Translations under genes and position numbers: made by a program
Shown here: positions 40,367-48,777 of the stretch, piece by piece
Numbering within the stretch: the stretch's first letter is position 1
Layout: the number at the start of each line of letters is the position of its first letter
Notes under the pieces: generated by a model
Databases searched by the model: none
What the model was told of the DNA's origin: nothing
Seen by the model: only the letters and a program-made list of their open reading frames with translations
Assembly (NCBI RefSeq): GCF_900111115.1
Contig: NZ_FOGD01000001.1
Location: 62,001-126,000, forward strand
DNA from: Giesbergeria anulus
Lineage (GTDB): Bacteria > Pseudomonadota > Gammaproteobacteria > Burkholderiales > Burkholderiaceae_C
Reading direction: 5' to 3'
DNA length: 64,000 nt

Positions 40367-41662
40367 ATGTTTTCCTCTGCTGCACATATTCCGCTGGCTG
40401 AAGCCCTGCGTCCCACCCGCTTAGACGAGGTGATCGGCCAGTCCCATCTGCTGGGGCCGGGCAAGCCCCTGAGGTTGGCTTTTCAATCGGGCAAACCCCA
40501 TTCGATGATTTTTTGGGGGCCACCCGGTGTCGGTAAAACCACCTTGGCGCGATTAACAGCCACCGCCTTTGATTGCCAATTTATTGCCTTGTCGGCGGTG
40601 TTTTCGGGTGTGAAAGACATCCGGGCGGCGATGGAGCAAGCCACCGCCAACTTGGCGCTGGGCCAGCACACGCTGTTGTTTGTGGACGAAATTCACCGCT
40701 TCAACAAATCGCAACAAGACGCGCTGCTGCCCTATGCCGAAAGTGGCTTGGTCACTTTTATTGGTGCCACGACAGAAAACCCCTCGTTTGAGGTCAATTC
40801 AGCGCTGTTGTCGCGCGCTCAAGTTTATGTGCTCCAGTCGCTGACCGATGATGAACTCAAGCAACTGTTCCAGCGTGCCCAAGCCACGGCACTGGGCCAG
40901 TTAGCGTTTGACGAGCAGGCCCAAGACACCATCATTGGCTACGCCGATGGCGATGCCAGACGGCTGTTGAACCTGTTAGAGCAGTGCCAAACCGCTGCTG
41001 CGGTGTCGGGCCTCCAAACCATTGACGCCGCATGGGTGCAAAACTCCTTGGCGTTGAATGCCAAACGCTTTGACAAGGGTGGCGATAACTTTTATGACCA
41101 GATCTCGGCGCTGCACAAGTCCGTGCGCGGCTCGCACCCCGATGCCGCGTTGTACTGGCTGACCAGAATGCTCGATGGCGGGGCCGATCCGCGTTATCTG
41201 TCACGGCGCATTGTGCGCATGGCTTGGGAAGACATCGGGCTGGCTGACCCAAGGGCGATGCAGATTGCCAACGATGCCGCGCTGACTTTTGAGCGGCTGG
41301 GCAGCCCGGAAGGCGAGTTGGCACTGGCCCAAGCAGTGATCTATCTGGCGGTGGCGGCCAAGAGCAACGCTGGTTACAACGCCTATAACCAAGCCAGAGC
41401 CTTTGTGCAGCGCGACAAAAGCCGCGAAGTGCCGGTGCATTTGCGCAATGCACCCACCAAGCTGATGAAAGAACAGGGCTACGGGCACACCTACCGCTAT
41501 GCCCATGATGAACCCAACGCCTATGCTGCGGGTGAAACTTACCTGCCCGACGGCATGAAAGAGCCGGGGTGGTACCAGCCCACACCCAGAGGTTTGGAGA
41601 GCAAAATTTCCGAAAAATTGGCCCTGTTGCAACAGTGGGATCAGGCAGCGCGCAAGAAATAG
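40367..41662 (+). CDS. rarA: Replication-associated recombination protein RarA (MgsA)
   Basis: The 431-aa AAA+ ATPase acts at stalled forks together with SSB. It starts MFSSAAHIPLAEALRPTRLDEVIGQSHLLG, with Walker A FWGPPGVGKTTLARL, Walker B LLFVDEIHRFNKSQQDALLPYAE, sensor ATTENPSFEVN, and the C-terminal MgsA helical domain ending near ISEKLALLQQWD. I chose the ATG at 40367 because the upstream in-frame start at 40307 lies within lolA. Same operon as ftsK-lolA. Confidence 0.95.
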   Translation: MFSSAAHIPLAEALRPTRLDEVIGQSHLLGPGKPLRLAFQSGKPHSMIFWGPPGVGKTTLARLTATAFDCQFIALSAVFSGVKDIRAAMEQATANLALGQHTLLFVDEIHRFNKSQQDALLPYAESGLVTFIGATTENPSFEVNSALLSRAQVYVLQSLTDDELKQLFQRAQATALGQLAFDEQAQDTIIGYADGDARRLLNLLEQCQTAAAVSGLQTIDAAWVQNSLALNAKRFDKGGDNFYDQISALHKSVRGSHPDAALYWLTRMLDGGADPRYLSRRIVRMAWEDIGLADPRAMQIANDAALTFERLGSPEGELALAQAVIYLAVAAKSNAGYNAYNQARAFVQRDKSREVPVHLRNAPTKLMKEQGYGHTYRYAHDEPNAYAAGETYLPDGMKEPGWYQPTPRGLESKISEKLALLQQWDQAARKK

Positions 41663-41732
41663 CCGCGCCAAATGCTTTGGGGCAGAGCGCGATAGCAGCA
41701 GGTGCCACGGTTAAACTTCGCGCAGCACGCAT

Positions 41733-41764
41733 TTGTCATATTTTTGACATGACAGCGTAACAAT
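41733..41764 (+). promoter_or_regulatory. Pho box and -10 upstream of the phosphate-uptake pair
   Basis: Two 7-bp units TTGTCAT (41733-41739) and TTGACAT (41744-41750) separated by ATTT fit the PhoB Pho-box pattern (CTGTCAT, 4 bp, CTGTCAT). A -10-like TAACAAT follows at 41758-41764, the distance expected for a PhoB-activated promoter. It is 24 nt upstream of the PhoU-like gene. Confidence 0.7.
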
Positions 41765-41788
41765 AAGTTCTGACTCCTAGGAAACGCA

Positions 41789-42436
41789 ATGCTATTTAGC
41801 AAGCTACTGCCGCGCGAAGGCAATTTTTTCGAGATGTTCAACCACCACGCAGATCGCATCGTCGAGTCTGTGCAGGCCCTATCGCAATTGGTGGCCAACT
41901 ACAACGATGAGGACTTGCGCCACAAATATGGCCAAGCGGTCGATAGCGCCGAAGCTGCCGCCGACCTCATCACTATCGAGGTCAATCGCTCGGTACACCA
42001 AACCTTTATTACCCCGATTGACCGCGAGCAGATCCATGCCCTCATCAACAGCATGGACGATGTGGCCGACTTGGTGCAAGACGCCGCCGAGACGATGGAT
42101 TTGTACGACATCCGGCACATGACACCCGAAATCACCCGCCTGACCGATCTGGCCGTGAAATGCTGCGAGCGTGTGCGTGAGGCCGTGCGCTTGCTTGACA
42201 AGGTGGCCGATCAATCGGTTGCTGAGGCTGCCCTCAAAACCTGCGCTGAAATTGACCAGCTCGAAAACGATGCCGACCGCGTGCTGCGCGCCGCCATGAG
42301 CAAGTTGTTTCGCGAAGAGCCGGATGTGCGCGAACTCATCAAGCTTAAGGCGGTGTACGAGCAGTTGGAAACCATCACCGATAAGTGCGAAACCGTAGCC
42401 AACCACATCGAGGGCATCATCCTCGAAAACGCCTAA
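41789..42436 (+). CDS. DUF47/PhoU-related phosphate transport regulator
   Basis: The 215-aa all-helical protein of the DUF47 (PhoU-like) family is normally paired with Pit transporters. Helical repeat segments such as NDEDLRHKYGQAVDSAEAAADLITIEV and DQLENDADRVLRAAMSKLF are visible. It lacks transmembrane segments. A Pho box precedes it, and the Pit gene follows within 17 nt, so it likely modulates that transporter. Confidence 0.9.
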   Translation: MLFSKLLPREGNFFEMFNHHADRIVESVQALSQLVANYNDEDLRHKYGQAVDSAEAAADLITIEVNRSVHQTFITPIDREQIHALINSMDDVADLVQDAAETMDLYDIRHMTPEITRLTDLAVKCCERVREAVRLLDKVADQSVAEAALKTCAEIDQLENDADRVLRAAMSKLFREEPDVRELIKLKAVYEQLETITDKCETVANHIEGIILENA

Positions 42437-42453
42437 GCAGGACGGCACACGCT

Positions 42454-43464
42454 ATGGAAACTGCACAAGCTGCCCTGTGGGTCGTGGTAATGCTGGTGGC
42501 GCTTGCCATCCTGTTCGATTTTATGAACGGATTTCACGATGCTGCCAACTCGATTGCCACCGTCGTCTCTACCGGGGTGCTCAAACCGGGGCAGGCGGTG
42601 GTGTTTGCCGCTTTTTTTAACTTTGTTGCCATCTTCATTTTTCACCTGAGTGTGGCGGCCACGGTGGGCAAGGGCATTGTCCAGCCGGGGGTGGTCGATA
42701 CCCATATCGTTTTTGGCGCGCTGGTGGGGGCCATTACGTGGAATGTGGTGACTTGGTACTACGGCATTCCTAGCAGCTCTTCCCATGCTCTGATTGGTGG
42801 CATCGTGGGCGCAGTAATGGCCAAGTCGGGAGCGGGGGCGCTGGTGTCTGCGGGCATCCTTAAAACGGTGGCCTTTATTTTTGTTTCGCCGCTGCTGGGC
42901 TTTTTGCTCGGTTCGTTGATGATGGTGGCGGTGGCTTGGATTTTCCGGCGCACACGCCCCAACAAGGTGGATAAATGGTTTCGGCGTTTGCAACTGCTCT
43001 CGGCAGGAGCCTACAGCTTGGGCCATGGTGGCAATGATGCGCAAAAAACCATCGGTATCATCTGGCTGTTGTTGATTGCCACGGGTTACAGTTCGGCCAG
43101 CGATGCCTCGCCACCCACTTGGGCCATCGTCTCTTGCTATATGGCTATCGGTTTGGGCACGATGTTTGGTGGCTGGCGCATTGTGAAAACGATGGGTCAA
43201 AAAATCACCAAGCTCAAGCCTGTAGGCGGTTTTTGCGCCGAAACTGGCGGTGCCCTGACGCTGTTTATTGCCACTGGGCTGGGTATTCCAGTCTCAACCA
43301 CCCACACCATCACTGGGGCCATTGTGGGCGTTGGTTCCACGCAGCGCGCCAGTGCCGTGCGCTGGGGCGTGGCGGGCAACATCATCTGGGCTTGGATTTT
43401 GACCATTCCGGCCAGTGCCTTTGTCGCCGCTATTGCCTATTGGATCAGCCTGTATCTGTTCTGA
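42454..43464 (+). CDS. pit: Inorganic phosphate transporter, Pit family
   Basis: The 336-aa integral membrane protein imports phosphate (as metal-phosphate complex in known members). The duplicated family signature is present: FMNGFHDAANSIATVVSTG near the N-terminus and GHGGNDAQKTIGIIWLL in the second half. About ten hydrophobic helices are visible. The ATG at 42454 has a weak GCAGGA ribosome-binding site; an upstream in-frame start would overlap the PhoU-like gene. Confidence 0.94.
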   Translation: METAQAALWVVVMLVALAILFDFMNGFHDAANSIATVVSTGVLKPGQAVVFAAFFNFVAIFIFHLSVAATVGKGIVQPGVVDTHIVFGALVGAITWNVVTWYYGIPSSSSHALIGGIVGAVMAKSGAGALVSAGILKTVAFIFVSPLLGFLLGSLMMVAVAWIFRRTRPNKVDKWFRRLQLLSAGAYSLGHGGNDAQKTIGIIWLLLIATGYSSASDASPPTWAIVSCYMAIGLGTMFGGWRIVKTMGQKITKLKPVGGFCAETGGALTLFIATGLGIPVSTTHTITGAIVGVGSTQRASAVRWGVAGNIIWAWILTIPASAFVAAIAYWISLYLF

Positions 43465-43469
43465 GTCGT

Positions 43470-43475
43470 TATAAT
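43470..43475 (+). promoter_or_regulatory. -10 element of the rpsP operon
   Basis: A perfect TATAAT lies directly after the pit stop codon. The leader to the rpsP ATG would be about 100 nt. A matching -35 is not clear, since the upstream bases code for the end of Pit. Confidence 0.55.
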
Positions 43476-43584
43476 GTTAGGCTTTGCAGCGTGTCGCTGG
43501 CCGGGTGGTCATGTCGCGTGTCTCAAGCGCTGCGAACACCGGGATCAGGCTTAGCGTCCTGACCCACCACCCCAAGGATCCATC

Positions 43585-43836
43585 ATGGTCGTCATTCGAC
43601 TCTCTCGCGGCGGCGCTAAGGCCCGTCCTTTCTTCAATATCGTCGTTGCTGACAAGCGCGTGCGTCGCGATGGCCGCTTTATCGAGCGTCTGGGCTTTTA
43701 CAACCCCAGCGCCAAGGGTGGCGAAGAAGGTCTGCGCATTGCCCAAGACCGTCTGGCCTACTGGACAGGCGTGGGCGCACAAACTTCGCCTACCGTCGAT
43801 CGCCTGATCAAGCAAGCTGCTAAACAAGCCGCCTAA
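43585..43836 (+). CDS. rpsP: 30S ribosomal protein S16
   Basis: This 83-aa ribosomal protein starts [20 protein letters not shown] and includes [14 protein letters not shown] and the [21 protein letters not shown] segment. It is the first gene of rpsP-rimM-trmD-rplS and is separated from rimM by a strong terminator hairpin. Confidence 0.98.
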   Translation: MVVIRLSRGGAKARPFFNIVVADKRVRRDGRFIERLGFYNPSAKGGEEGLRIAQDRLAYWTGVGAQTSPTVDRLIKQAAKQAA

Positions 43837-43854
43837 TCGCTCTGCGCGACACAA

Positions 43855-43901
43855 GGCGGGTTTCGTCGGTACCCACTGACGAAACCCGCCTTTTCTTTTT
43901 T
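43855..43901 (+). terminator. Strong intrinsic terminator between rpsP and rimM
   Basis: GGCGGGTTTCGTC (43855-43867) pairs perfectly with GACGAAACCCGCC (43878-43890) around a 10-nt loop, followed by TTTTCTTTTTT. It sits inside an otherwise conserved operon, so it should lower rimM-trmD-rplS expression relative to S16, or a second promoter must exist downstream. Confidence 0.9.
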
Positions 43902-43923
43902 CTCCCTTTTTTCCTGCATTGCT

Positions 43924-44496
43924 ATGTCTGCTGTCCTAAATCTGGAATCCGTTGCCCTGCCTGAGGATGCCGTCGAGGTCGGGCGCATTGCCGATGCTTG
44001 GGGTGTGAAGGGCTGGTTCAAGGTGATCTCGCACAATGTCGCCCCAGACGCCCTGTTTGCGGCCAAGCAGTGGTACATCCTGCCCAGCGAGCGCGGTGCC
44101 CGTACCTTCAGCGGCACGGCGTCCTTGTCCATTCGCCAAGTGCGGCCCCATTCCGACACCATTGTGGCGTGGGCACAAGGCATTGATGACCGCAATGCGG
44201 CAGAGGCGTTGCGCGGCGCACGTATCTTTGTACCGCGTGCAGACTTTCCGGCCCCCGCAGAAGATGAGTATTACTGGGTTGATTTGATTGGCCTCAACGT
44301 ATTCAATCGCGAGGGCGTAGCTTTGGGCCAAGTGCGTGAGTTGATGTCCACCGGGCCGCAAACCGTGCTGGTGCTGGAAGCTGACAATCCCGAAGGCAAG
44401 CCGATTGAGCGCATGATTCCATTTGTGTCGGCTTTCGTCGATAAGGTCGAGTTGGCCCAGCGCCGTATTTTGGTCGATTGGCAACCCGATTACTGA
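43924..44496 (+). CDS. rimM: 16S rRNA processing protein RimM
   Basis: The 190-aa protein binds S19 and assists maturation of the 30S head. It has the N-terminal beta-barrel (VEVGRIADAWGVKGWFKV) and the C-terminal PRC-barrel with EYYWVDLIGLNVFNREGVALG and IPFVSAFVDKVELAQRRILVDW. It starts after the terminator hairpin; only CTGCATTGCT precedes the ATG, so the ribosome-binding site is weak. Confidence 0.96.
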   Translation: MSAVLNLESVALPEDAVEVGRIADAWGVKGWFKVISHNVAPDALFAAKQWYILPSERGARTFSGTASLSIRQVRPHSDTIVAWAQGIDDRNAAEALRGARIFVPRADFPAPAEDEYYWVDLIGLNVFNREGVALGQVRELMSTGPQTVLVLEADNPEGKPIERMIPFVSAFVDKVELAQRRILVDWQPDY

Positions 44497-44515
44497 TTGC
44501 GTATCACTGCCTGCC

Positions 44516-45283
44516 ATGCGTTTTGACGTTATCACCCTGTTTCCGGAGCTGTTTGCCCCCTTTTTGGCTAGCGGTATCACGCGCCGCGCCTATGCCAGCG
44601 GCTTGGTGGATGTGCGGCTGTGGAACCCCCGCGACTACGCCGAGGGCAATTACCGCCGCGTCGATGACCGGCCCTTTGGTGGTGGCCCCGGTATGGTGAT
44701 GATGGCTCCGCCATTGGAGCGCTGTTTGGCAGCCATCCGTGCCGATCGGGCCGAGGATGTTGCCGCCCCAGTGCCAGTGGTGTTGTTTTCGCCCATTGGC
44801 GCGCCGCTCAACCATACGGCAGTCGAGCACTGGTCGGGCAGCGCCGGGGCGGTGTTGCTTTGTGGCCGCTACGAAGGCATAGACCAGCGCTTTATTGACC
44901 GCTATGTCACGGTGCAAATTAGTTTGGGCGATTTTGTGCTGTCGGGTGGCGAGATTGCCGCGCTGGCGCTGCTCGACGCCGTGGCGCGTTTGCAGCCGGG
45001 GGTGCTCAATGATGCCGGTAGCCACCAGCTCGATAGTTTTAACCCCGCCTTAGATGGCCTGCTCGATTGCCCGCATTACACCCGCCCCGAAGAATGGCAG
45101 GGTGACGTTGTACCGGCACCGCTGTTGTCGGGCCACCATGCGCAGATTGAACGCTGGCGGCGTGACCAGTCTTTGCGCACCACGGCGCAGCACCGCCCAG
45201 ACTTGCTGACTGCGGCCCGTGCCCACGGTAAGCTACAAACCGCTGACGAAGCCCTGCTGCGCAGCTTGCAGGGCAAGCTATAA
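44516..45283 (+). CDS. trmD: tRNA (guanine-N1-)-methyltransferase TrmD
   Basis: The 255-aa SPOUT-class enzyme makes m1G37 in tRNA and so prevents frameshifting. It starts MRFDVITLFPELF and contains the SAM-knot segments LLCGRYEGIDQRFIDRYV and SLGDFVLSGGEIAALALLDAVARL. The ATG at 44516 gives the family start; an in-frame start at 44423 lies within rimM. It follows rimM by 19 nt. Confidence 0.97.
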   Translation: MRFDVITLFPELFAPFLASGITRRAYASGLVDVRLWNPRDYAEGNYRRVDDRPFGGGPGMVMMAPPLERCLAAIRADRAEDVAAPVPVVLFSPIGAPLNHTAVEHWSGSAGAVLLCGRYEGIDQRFIDRYVTVQISLGDFVLSGGEIAALALLDAVARLQPGVLNDAGSHQLDSFNPALDGLLDCPHYTRPEEWQGDVVPAPLLSGHHAQIERWRRDQSLRTTAQHRPDLLTAARAHGKLQTADEALLRSLQGKL

Positions 45284-45387
45284 TCTTGGGTTTTTCGATC
45301 CTCTGGCCGGCCGCCTTGCTTGTGCAAGGCAAAACGTCAATCCCGACAATGCCAATGATGGCGCGGACATGATCGTTGGATGCAACC

Positions 45388-45780
45388 ATGAACCTGATCC
45401 AGACCCTGGAAGCGGAAGAAATCGCCCGCCTCAACAAAGAAATCCCTGACTTTGGCCCCGGTGACACCGTCATCGTGAGCGTGAACGTCGTTGAAGGCAG
45501 CCGCAAGCGCGTGCAAGCCTACGAAGGCGTGGTGATTGCCAAGCGTAACCGTGGCCTCAACAGCGGCTTTACCGTGCGCAAGATCTCCAGCGGCGAAGGC
45601 GTGGAACGTACCTTCCAAACCTACAGCCCGCTGATCGCCAAGATCGAAGTCAAGCGCCGTGGTGACGTGCGCCGTGCCAAGCTGTACTACCTGCGTGAGC
45701 GCAGCGGTAAGTCGGCACGTATCAAAGAAAAGCTGCCACAGCGCAAGGTGCCCGTGGCTGCAGCAGTGGCCGCAGCATAA
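45388..45780 (+). CDS. rplS: 50S ribosomal protein L19
   Basis: This 130-aa ribosomal protein at the subunit interface starts [20 protein letters not shown] and includes [20 protein letters not shown] and [26 protein letters not shown]. An extra Ala/Val-rich tail follows RKVP. The ATG at 45388 was preferred over an in-frame start at 45376. A 104-nt leader separates it from trmD; I see no clear structure in it. Confidence 0.97.
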   Translation: MNLIQTLEAEEIARLNKEIPDFGPGDTVIVSVNVVEGSRKRVQAYEGVVIAKRNRGLNSGFTVRKISSGEGVERTFQTYSPLIAKIEVKRRGDVRRAKLYYLRERSGKSARIKEKLPQRKVPVAAAVAAA

Positions 45781-45810
45781 AGCCTGCCCCACCGCCGCCT
45801 TGAGCGCATC

Positions 45811-45850
45811 AGCCGCTACAGCATTGCCTGTAGCGGCTTTTTGTTTTTTT
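45811..45850 (+). terminator. Rho-independent terminator after rplS
   Basis: AGCCGCTACAG (45811-45821) pairs with CTGTAGCGGCT (45828-45838), followed by a long T run. It ends the ribosomal operon just before the Nudix gene. Confidence 0.9.
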
Positions 45851-45865
45851 ACTAACTGCTTTGCC

Positions 45866-46570
45866 GTGACTGCACTCTCCTCTCCACCATCGCGCTTCAA
45901 ATTGCCCAGCTTTGACCCCCGCCAAGTGCCAGTGCTGGGGGTAGACAGCCATTTGCCGCCGGTACTGGCTGCAGCCCAAACCCCGCAGGCACTGCGCCAG
46001 CGCTTTGCCCAGCCACCACAGCATTGGCAGCCAGAGGTGGTGCGTGAACATTCTTTCTCGGATCGGCCCCAAGCTGCGGCGGCGGTGCTGGTGCCTATTG
46101 TGTTGCGTGAGCAGCCGATGGTGCTGCTGACCGAGCGCAGTATGCAGCTATCGAGCCACTCTGGGCAGGTGGCATTTCCGGGCGGGCGGGCCGATCCAGA
46201 CGATGAATCTATGGCTGCCACTGCACTGCGCGAGGCCCAAGAGGAAATTGGTCTTGATCCGCGCTGGGTGGAGGTGCTGGGCACTCTGCCCAACTACATT
46301 ACCGGGTCTTCTTATGTCGTGGCACCGGTAGTGGCCTTGGTGCAGCCGCAATGCACGCTCCAGCCCAATCCGCACGAGGTAGCCGATATTTTTGAAGTGC
46401 CGCTGGCGTTTTTGCTCGATCCGGCCAACCACCGGCGTCATGCTTTCGAGTGGCAAGGTGTGCGCCGTGAGTGGTTTTCTATGCCCTACCAAAGCGGCGA
46501 CAAGAACCACTACATCTGGGGAGCCACCGCCGGTATGTTGCGCAATTTTTACCGTTTCCTGCAAGCCTGA
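45866..46570 (+). CDS. CoA pyrophosphatase (Nudix hydrolase)
   Basis: The 234-aa Nudix enzyme is predicted to cleave CoA or its derivatives to 3',5'-ADP and 4'-phosphopantetheine. The Nudix box GGRADPDDESMAATALREAQEEIGL is intact, preceded by the CoA-type UPF0035 segment SSHSGQVAFPGG. The start is taken as GTG at 45866 (MTALSSPPSRF), because the longer in-frame stretch upstream passes through the rplS terminator. Downstream come the RBS and start of the CobD/CbiB-like gene. Confidence 0.9.
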   Translation: MTALSSPPSRFKLPSFDPRQVPVLGVDSHLPPVLAAAQTPQALRQRFAQPPQHWQPEVVREHSFSDRPQAAAAVLVPIVLREQPMVLLTERSMQLSSHSGQVAFPGGRADPDDESMAATALREAQEEIGLDPRWVEVLGTLPNYITGSSYVVAPVVALVQPQCTLQPNPHEVADIFEVPLAFLLDPANHRRHAFEWQGVRREWFSMPYQSGDKNHYIWGATAGMLRNFYRFLQA

Positions 46571-46618
46571 CGTTCTGTCTGCACCCACACCCCAAAAAGG
46601 GCTGGGTATGATGGGAGG

Positions 46619-47611
46619 ATGAGTTTTTTTGCCATCCTGTTCGCCTTGCTGATTGAGCAGGCACGCCCGTTGGCGGCGCACAACCCCATCCATGCTGGAT
46701 TGCGCACTTGGGCGCTGTGGGTAGGCCGCAATTTTGATGCGGGCAGGCCGCACCATGCTTGGGTGGCTTGGTCTTTAGCTGTGGTGTTGCCCGCCCTGCT
46801 GGCACTGGCGGTGCATTGGTTGCTGCTGTGGGGGTTGGGTTGGCCTTTTGCTGTGCTTTGGAGTGTGGCTGTGCTTTATCTGACGCTGGGTTTTCGCCAG
46901 TTCAGCCACCACTTCACCCGTCTGCGTGATGCCTTAGAAGAAGACAACCAAGAGCGTGCGCGCCTGTTGTTGGCTGAGTGGCAGCAGGTGGATGCCAGCC
47001 ATTTGCCGCGCAGCGAGATGGTGCGTCATGTGATTGAATATTCGGTGCTGGCAGCACACCGCCATGTGTTTGGCGTGCTGGCTTGGTTTTCTTTGCTGGC
47101 GGCCTTGGGGCTGGGGCCTGCTGGAGCAGTGTTTTATCGCATGGCCGAATTTGTGGCCCGGTTTTGGACGTCGCGCCGTGGCACGGTGGCGGCACCAGCC
47201 AGCCTGAGCTTGCAAGTGGTAGCGCTGCGTTCTTGGACGATGGCCGACTGGCTGCCCGCTCGCCTCACTGCACTGTGCTTTGCAGTGGTTGGGAGCTTTG
47301 AAGAAGCCATTGATGGCTGGCGTTTCCATGCCCAGCGCTTTCCCAATGACAACGATGGCGTCGTGCTGGCCGCCACTGCCGGGGCCATTAACGTGCGTTT
47401 GGGCGGCGAAGCACTGAAACTGCCGCAGGCGGCCCTGCCTGCGCCGCCGGGTTTGGCGGTGGATGCCGCCAATATGGATGACAGTGACCAGACGCCGGGC
47501 CGTGAGCCTGAAGTGGGCCACCTGCGCAGCGTGGTGGGCTTGGTTTGGCGCTCGGTGGTTGTGTGGCTGTTGTTGCTGGCGCTGCTGACCTTGGCTCGGC
47601 TATTGGGTTAA
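46619..47611 (+). CDS. CobD/CbiB-family membrane protein
   Basis: The 330-aa integral membrane protein is related to CobD/CbiB, which attaches aminopropanol in cobalamin synthesis. It has four or five hydrophobic segments, the motif LGFRQFSHHFTRLRDALEEDN and YSVLAAHRHVFGVLAWF. No cobalamin genes are nearby, and beta-proteobacteria carry such paralogues of uncertain role (related also to AmpE-like proteins), so the activity is not assigned. A good GGGAGG ribosome-binding site precedes the ATG. Confidence 0.8.
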   Translation: MSFFAILFALLIEQARPLAAHNPIHAGLRTWALWVGRNFDAGRPHHAWVAWSLAVVLPALLALAVHWLLLWGLGWPFAVLWSVAVLYLTLGFRQFSHHFTRLRDALEEDNQERARLLLAEWQQVDASHLPRSEMVRHVIEYSVLAAHRHVFGVLAWFSLLAALGLGPAGAVFYRMAEFVARFWTSRRGTVAAPASLSLQVVALRSWTMADWLPARLTALCFAVVGSFEEAIDGWRFHAQRFPNDNDGVVLAATAGAINVRLGGEALKLPQAALPAPPGLAVDAANMDDSDQTPGREPEVGHLRSVVGLVWRSVVVWLLLLALLTLARLLG

Positions 47612-47674
47612 AAAATCACGCTGCAATCGTGCCAAAGCATTAAATCCCTTTAGCTATTGTGGAATAATGCAATC

Positions 47675-48034
47675 ATGTACCGATCTCGCCACATGCCCAT
47701 GTTGATTCGCTGGGTACTGGCGTGCTTTGTATTGTCCTTAAGTTCTGCGATTGCGGCCCCACTCACTGGGCAGCAATCGATGGAGTTGGTTTGCTCCATG
47801 AACGCCGGCATGAAGTTGCTGGTCAAGGACAGCAACGGCGAAGTGCAGTCAAACTACACCGTGTTGGACTGCCCCCTGTGCCAAAGCCCATTGGCACCTC
47901 CCCCTCCTTTTGTACAAGTACATTCACTGCTGGATGCATCGCTGGCTTACGCCATGCAGTCTATCCCGGCAGCCCGTATTGCTGCGCTGGTGGCTCCGCC
48001 CATGCCAGCGCGCGGGCCCCCTTCCCTCTTCTGA
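47675..48034 (+). CDS. DUF2946-like small secreted protein with CxxC motif
   Basis: The 119-aa product starts MYRSRHMPMLIRWVLACFVL with a signal peptide ending near SSAIAA, followed by ELVCSMNAGMKLL and a CPLC motif, then a Pro-rich tail. This pattern fits DUF2946, small proteins often found beside copper and TonB-dependent genes. It precedes a PCuAC-like gene and the MbnP/MbnH pair, so a role in periplasmic copper handling is plausible but unproven. The in-frame TTG at 47657 is a less likely start. Confidence 0.6.
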   Translation: MYRSRHMPMLIRWVLACFVLSLSSAIAAPLTGQQSMELVCSMNAGMKLLVKDSNGEVQSNYTVLDCPLCQSPLAPPPPFVQVHSLLDASLAYAMQSIPAARIAALVAPPMPARGPPSLF

Positions 48035-48053
48035 TAAGCACTTGATTTCGCAT

Positions 48054-48082
48054 CCCCACCCCCTGCGGGTGGGGTTGTTTTT
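48054..48082 (+). terminator. Terminator after the DUF2946-like gene
   Basis: CCCCACCC (48054-48061) pairs with GGGTGGGG (48067-48074) over a 5-nt loop, followed by TTGTTTTT. It separates this gene from the PCuAC-like gene, which would then need its own promoter in 48083-48239, where none is obvious. Confidence 0.8.
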
Positions 48083-48239
48083 GCGTCTTTTGCATCTGTG
48101 CATTGGCCCAATCGCTGGGTGGGTGCGGGTGTGTTCTTGTCATGGATAAGCGTGCGTTAGAGGGTTGCATGGCGGCACTACCTGCCTAGGTGGCGGGCGT
48201 GGTTGGCTGCACCCGTGTTGCTGCGCAAGGATGGGTCTC

Positions 48240-48722
48240 ATGTTCAATGGGTGGATGGTTGCTGCACGTCGTCAGGCGGTGCAGGTGCTGCTGGCAGGGG
48301 CCGCAGTGGTGGTATCAGGGCCTGTGCAGTCGCATGGTGCTACTGTGGGGGCATTGCAGGTTGAGCACCCGTATGCTGTGCCGACGGTGGTGGGCCAAAC
48401 CGAAGGGGCGGTGTATTTTCGTGCCATTCGTAATACCGGGCCAGCAGCAGATCGCTTGATCGCTGCCGAAACTCCCGTGGCTCAGACGGTACGGCTGCAA
48501 GGGGATGAGTCCCCATCCAAGGCCATTGCTTTGCCTGCCCGTTCTGTACGGGTTTTGCGCCATGAGCAGGGTGCGCCACTGCTCTTGCAGGGCTTGCAGC
48601 GTCCACTGCTAGAGGGCGAGCGCTTTGTTTTGACCCTGCATTTTGAACACGCCGGTACGCGCGAGGTAGTGGTTTGGGTGCAGCAGCCCCGCGAGCCAAA
48701 ACCCTCAGGCCATGCCCATTGA
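48240..48722 (+). CDS. PCuAC-family (copper chaperone) protein with degenerate metal ligands
   Basis: The 160-aa protein has a signal peptide and the PCuAC fold segments QVEHPYAVPTVVGQTEGAVYF, DRLIAAETPVAQTVRL and LTLHFEHAGTREVVVWV. Typical members bind Cu(I) through His and Met residues in a VELHEM-like and an HLML-like motif. Here those read VRLQGD and APLLLQ, so the usual ligands are missing. A His pair at the C-terminus (HAH) remains. The ATG at 48240 fits an AAGG ribosome-binding site; 48231 is an alternative. Its end overlaps the region upstream of mbnP. Confidence 0.75.
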   Translation: MFNGWMVAARRQAVQVLLAGAAVVVSGPVQSHGATVGALQVEHPYAVPTVVGQTEGAVYFRAIRNTGPAADRLIAAETPVAQTVRLQGDESPSKAIALPARSVRVLRHEQGAPLLLQGLQRPLLEGERFVLTLHFEHAGTREVVVWVQQPREPKPSGHAH

Positions 48723-48777
48723 CGCGCTGGTCTATCTATCCATGACTGTTTTTAGTCTACCTATTGCCGGAATTCGT

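Noticed and set aside
45284-45387. A possible small RNA or riboswitch in the 104-nt gap before rplS
   Set aside because: Only a weak CCTTGC/GCAAGG stem is visible, with no terminator or recognisable motif.
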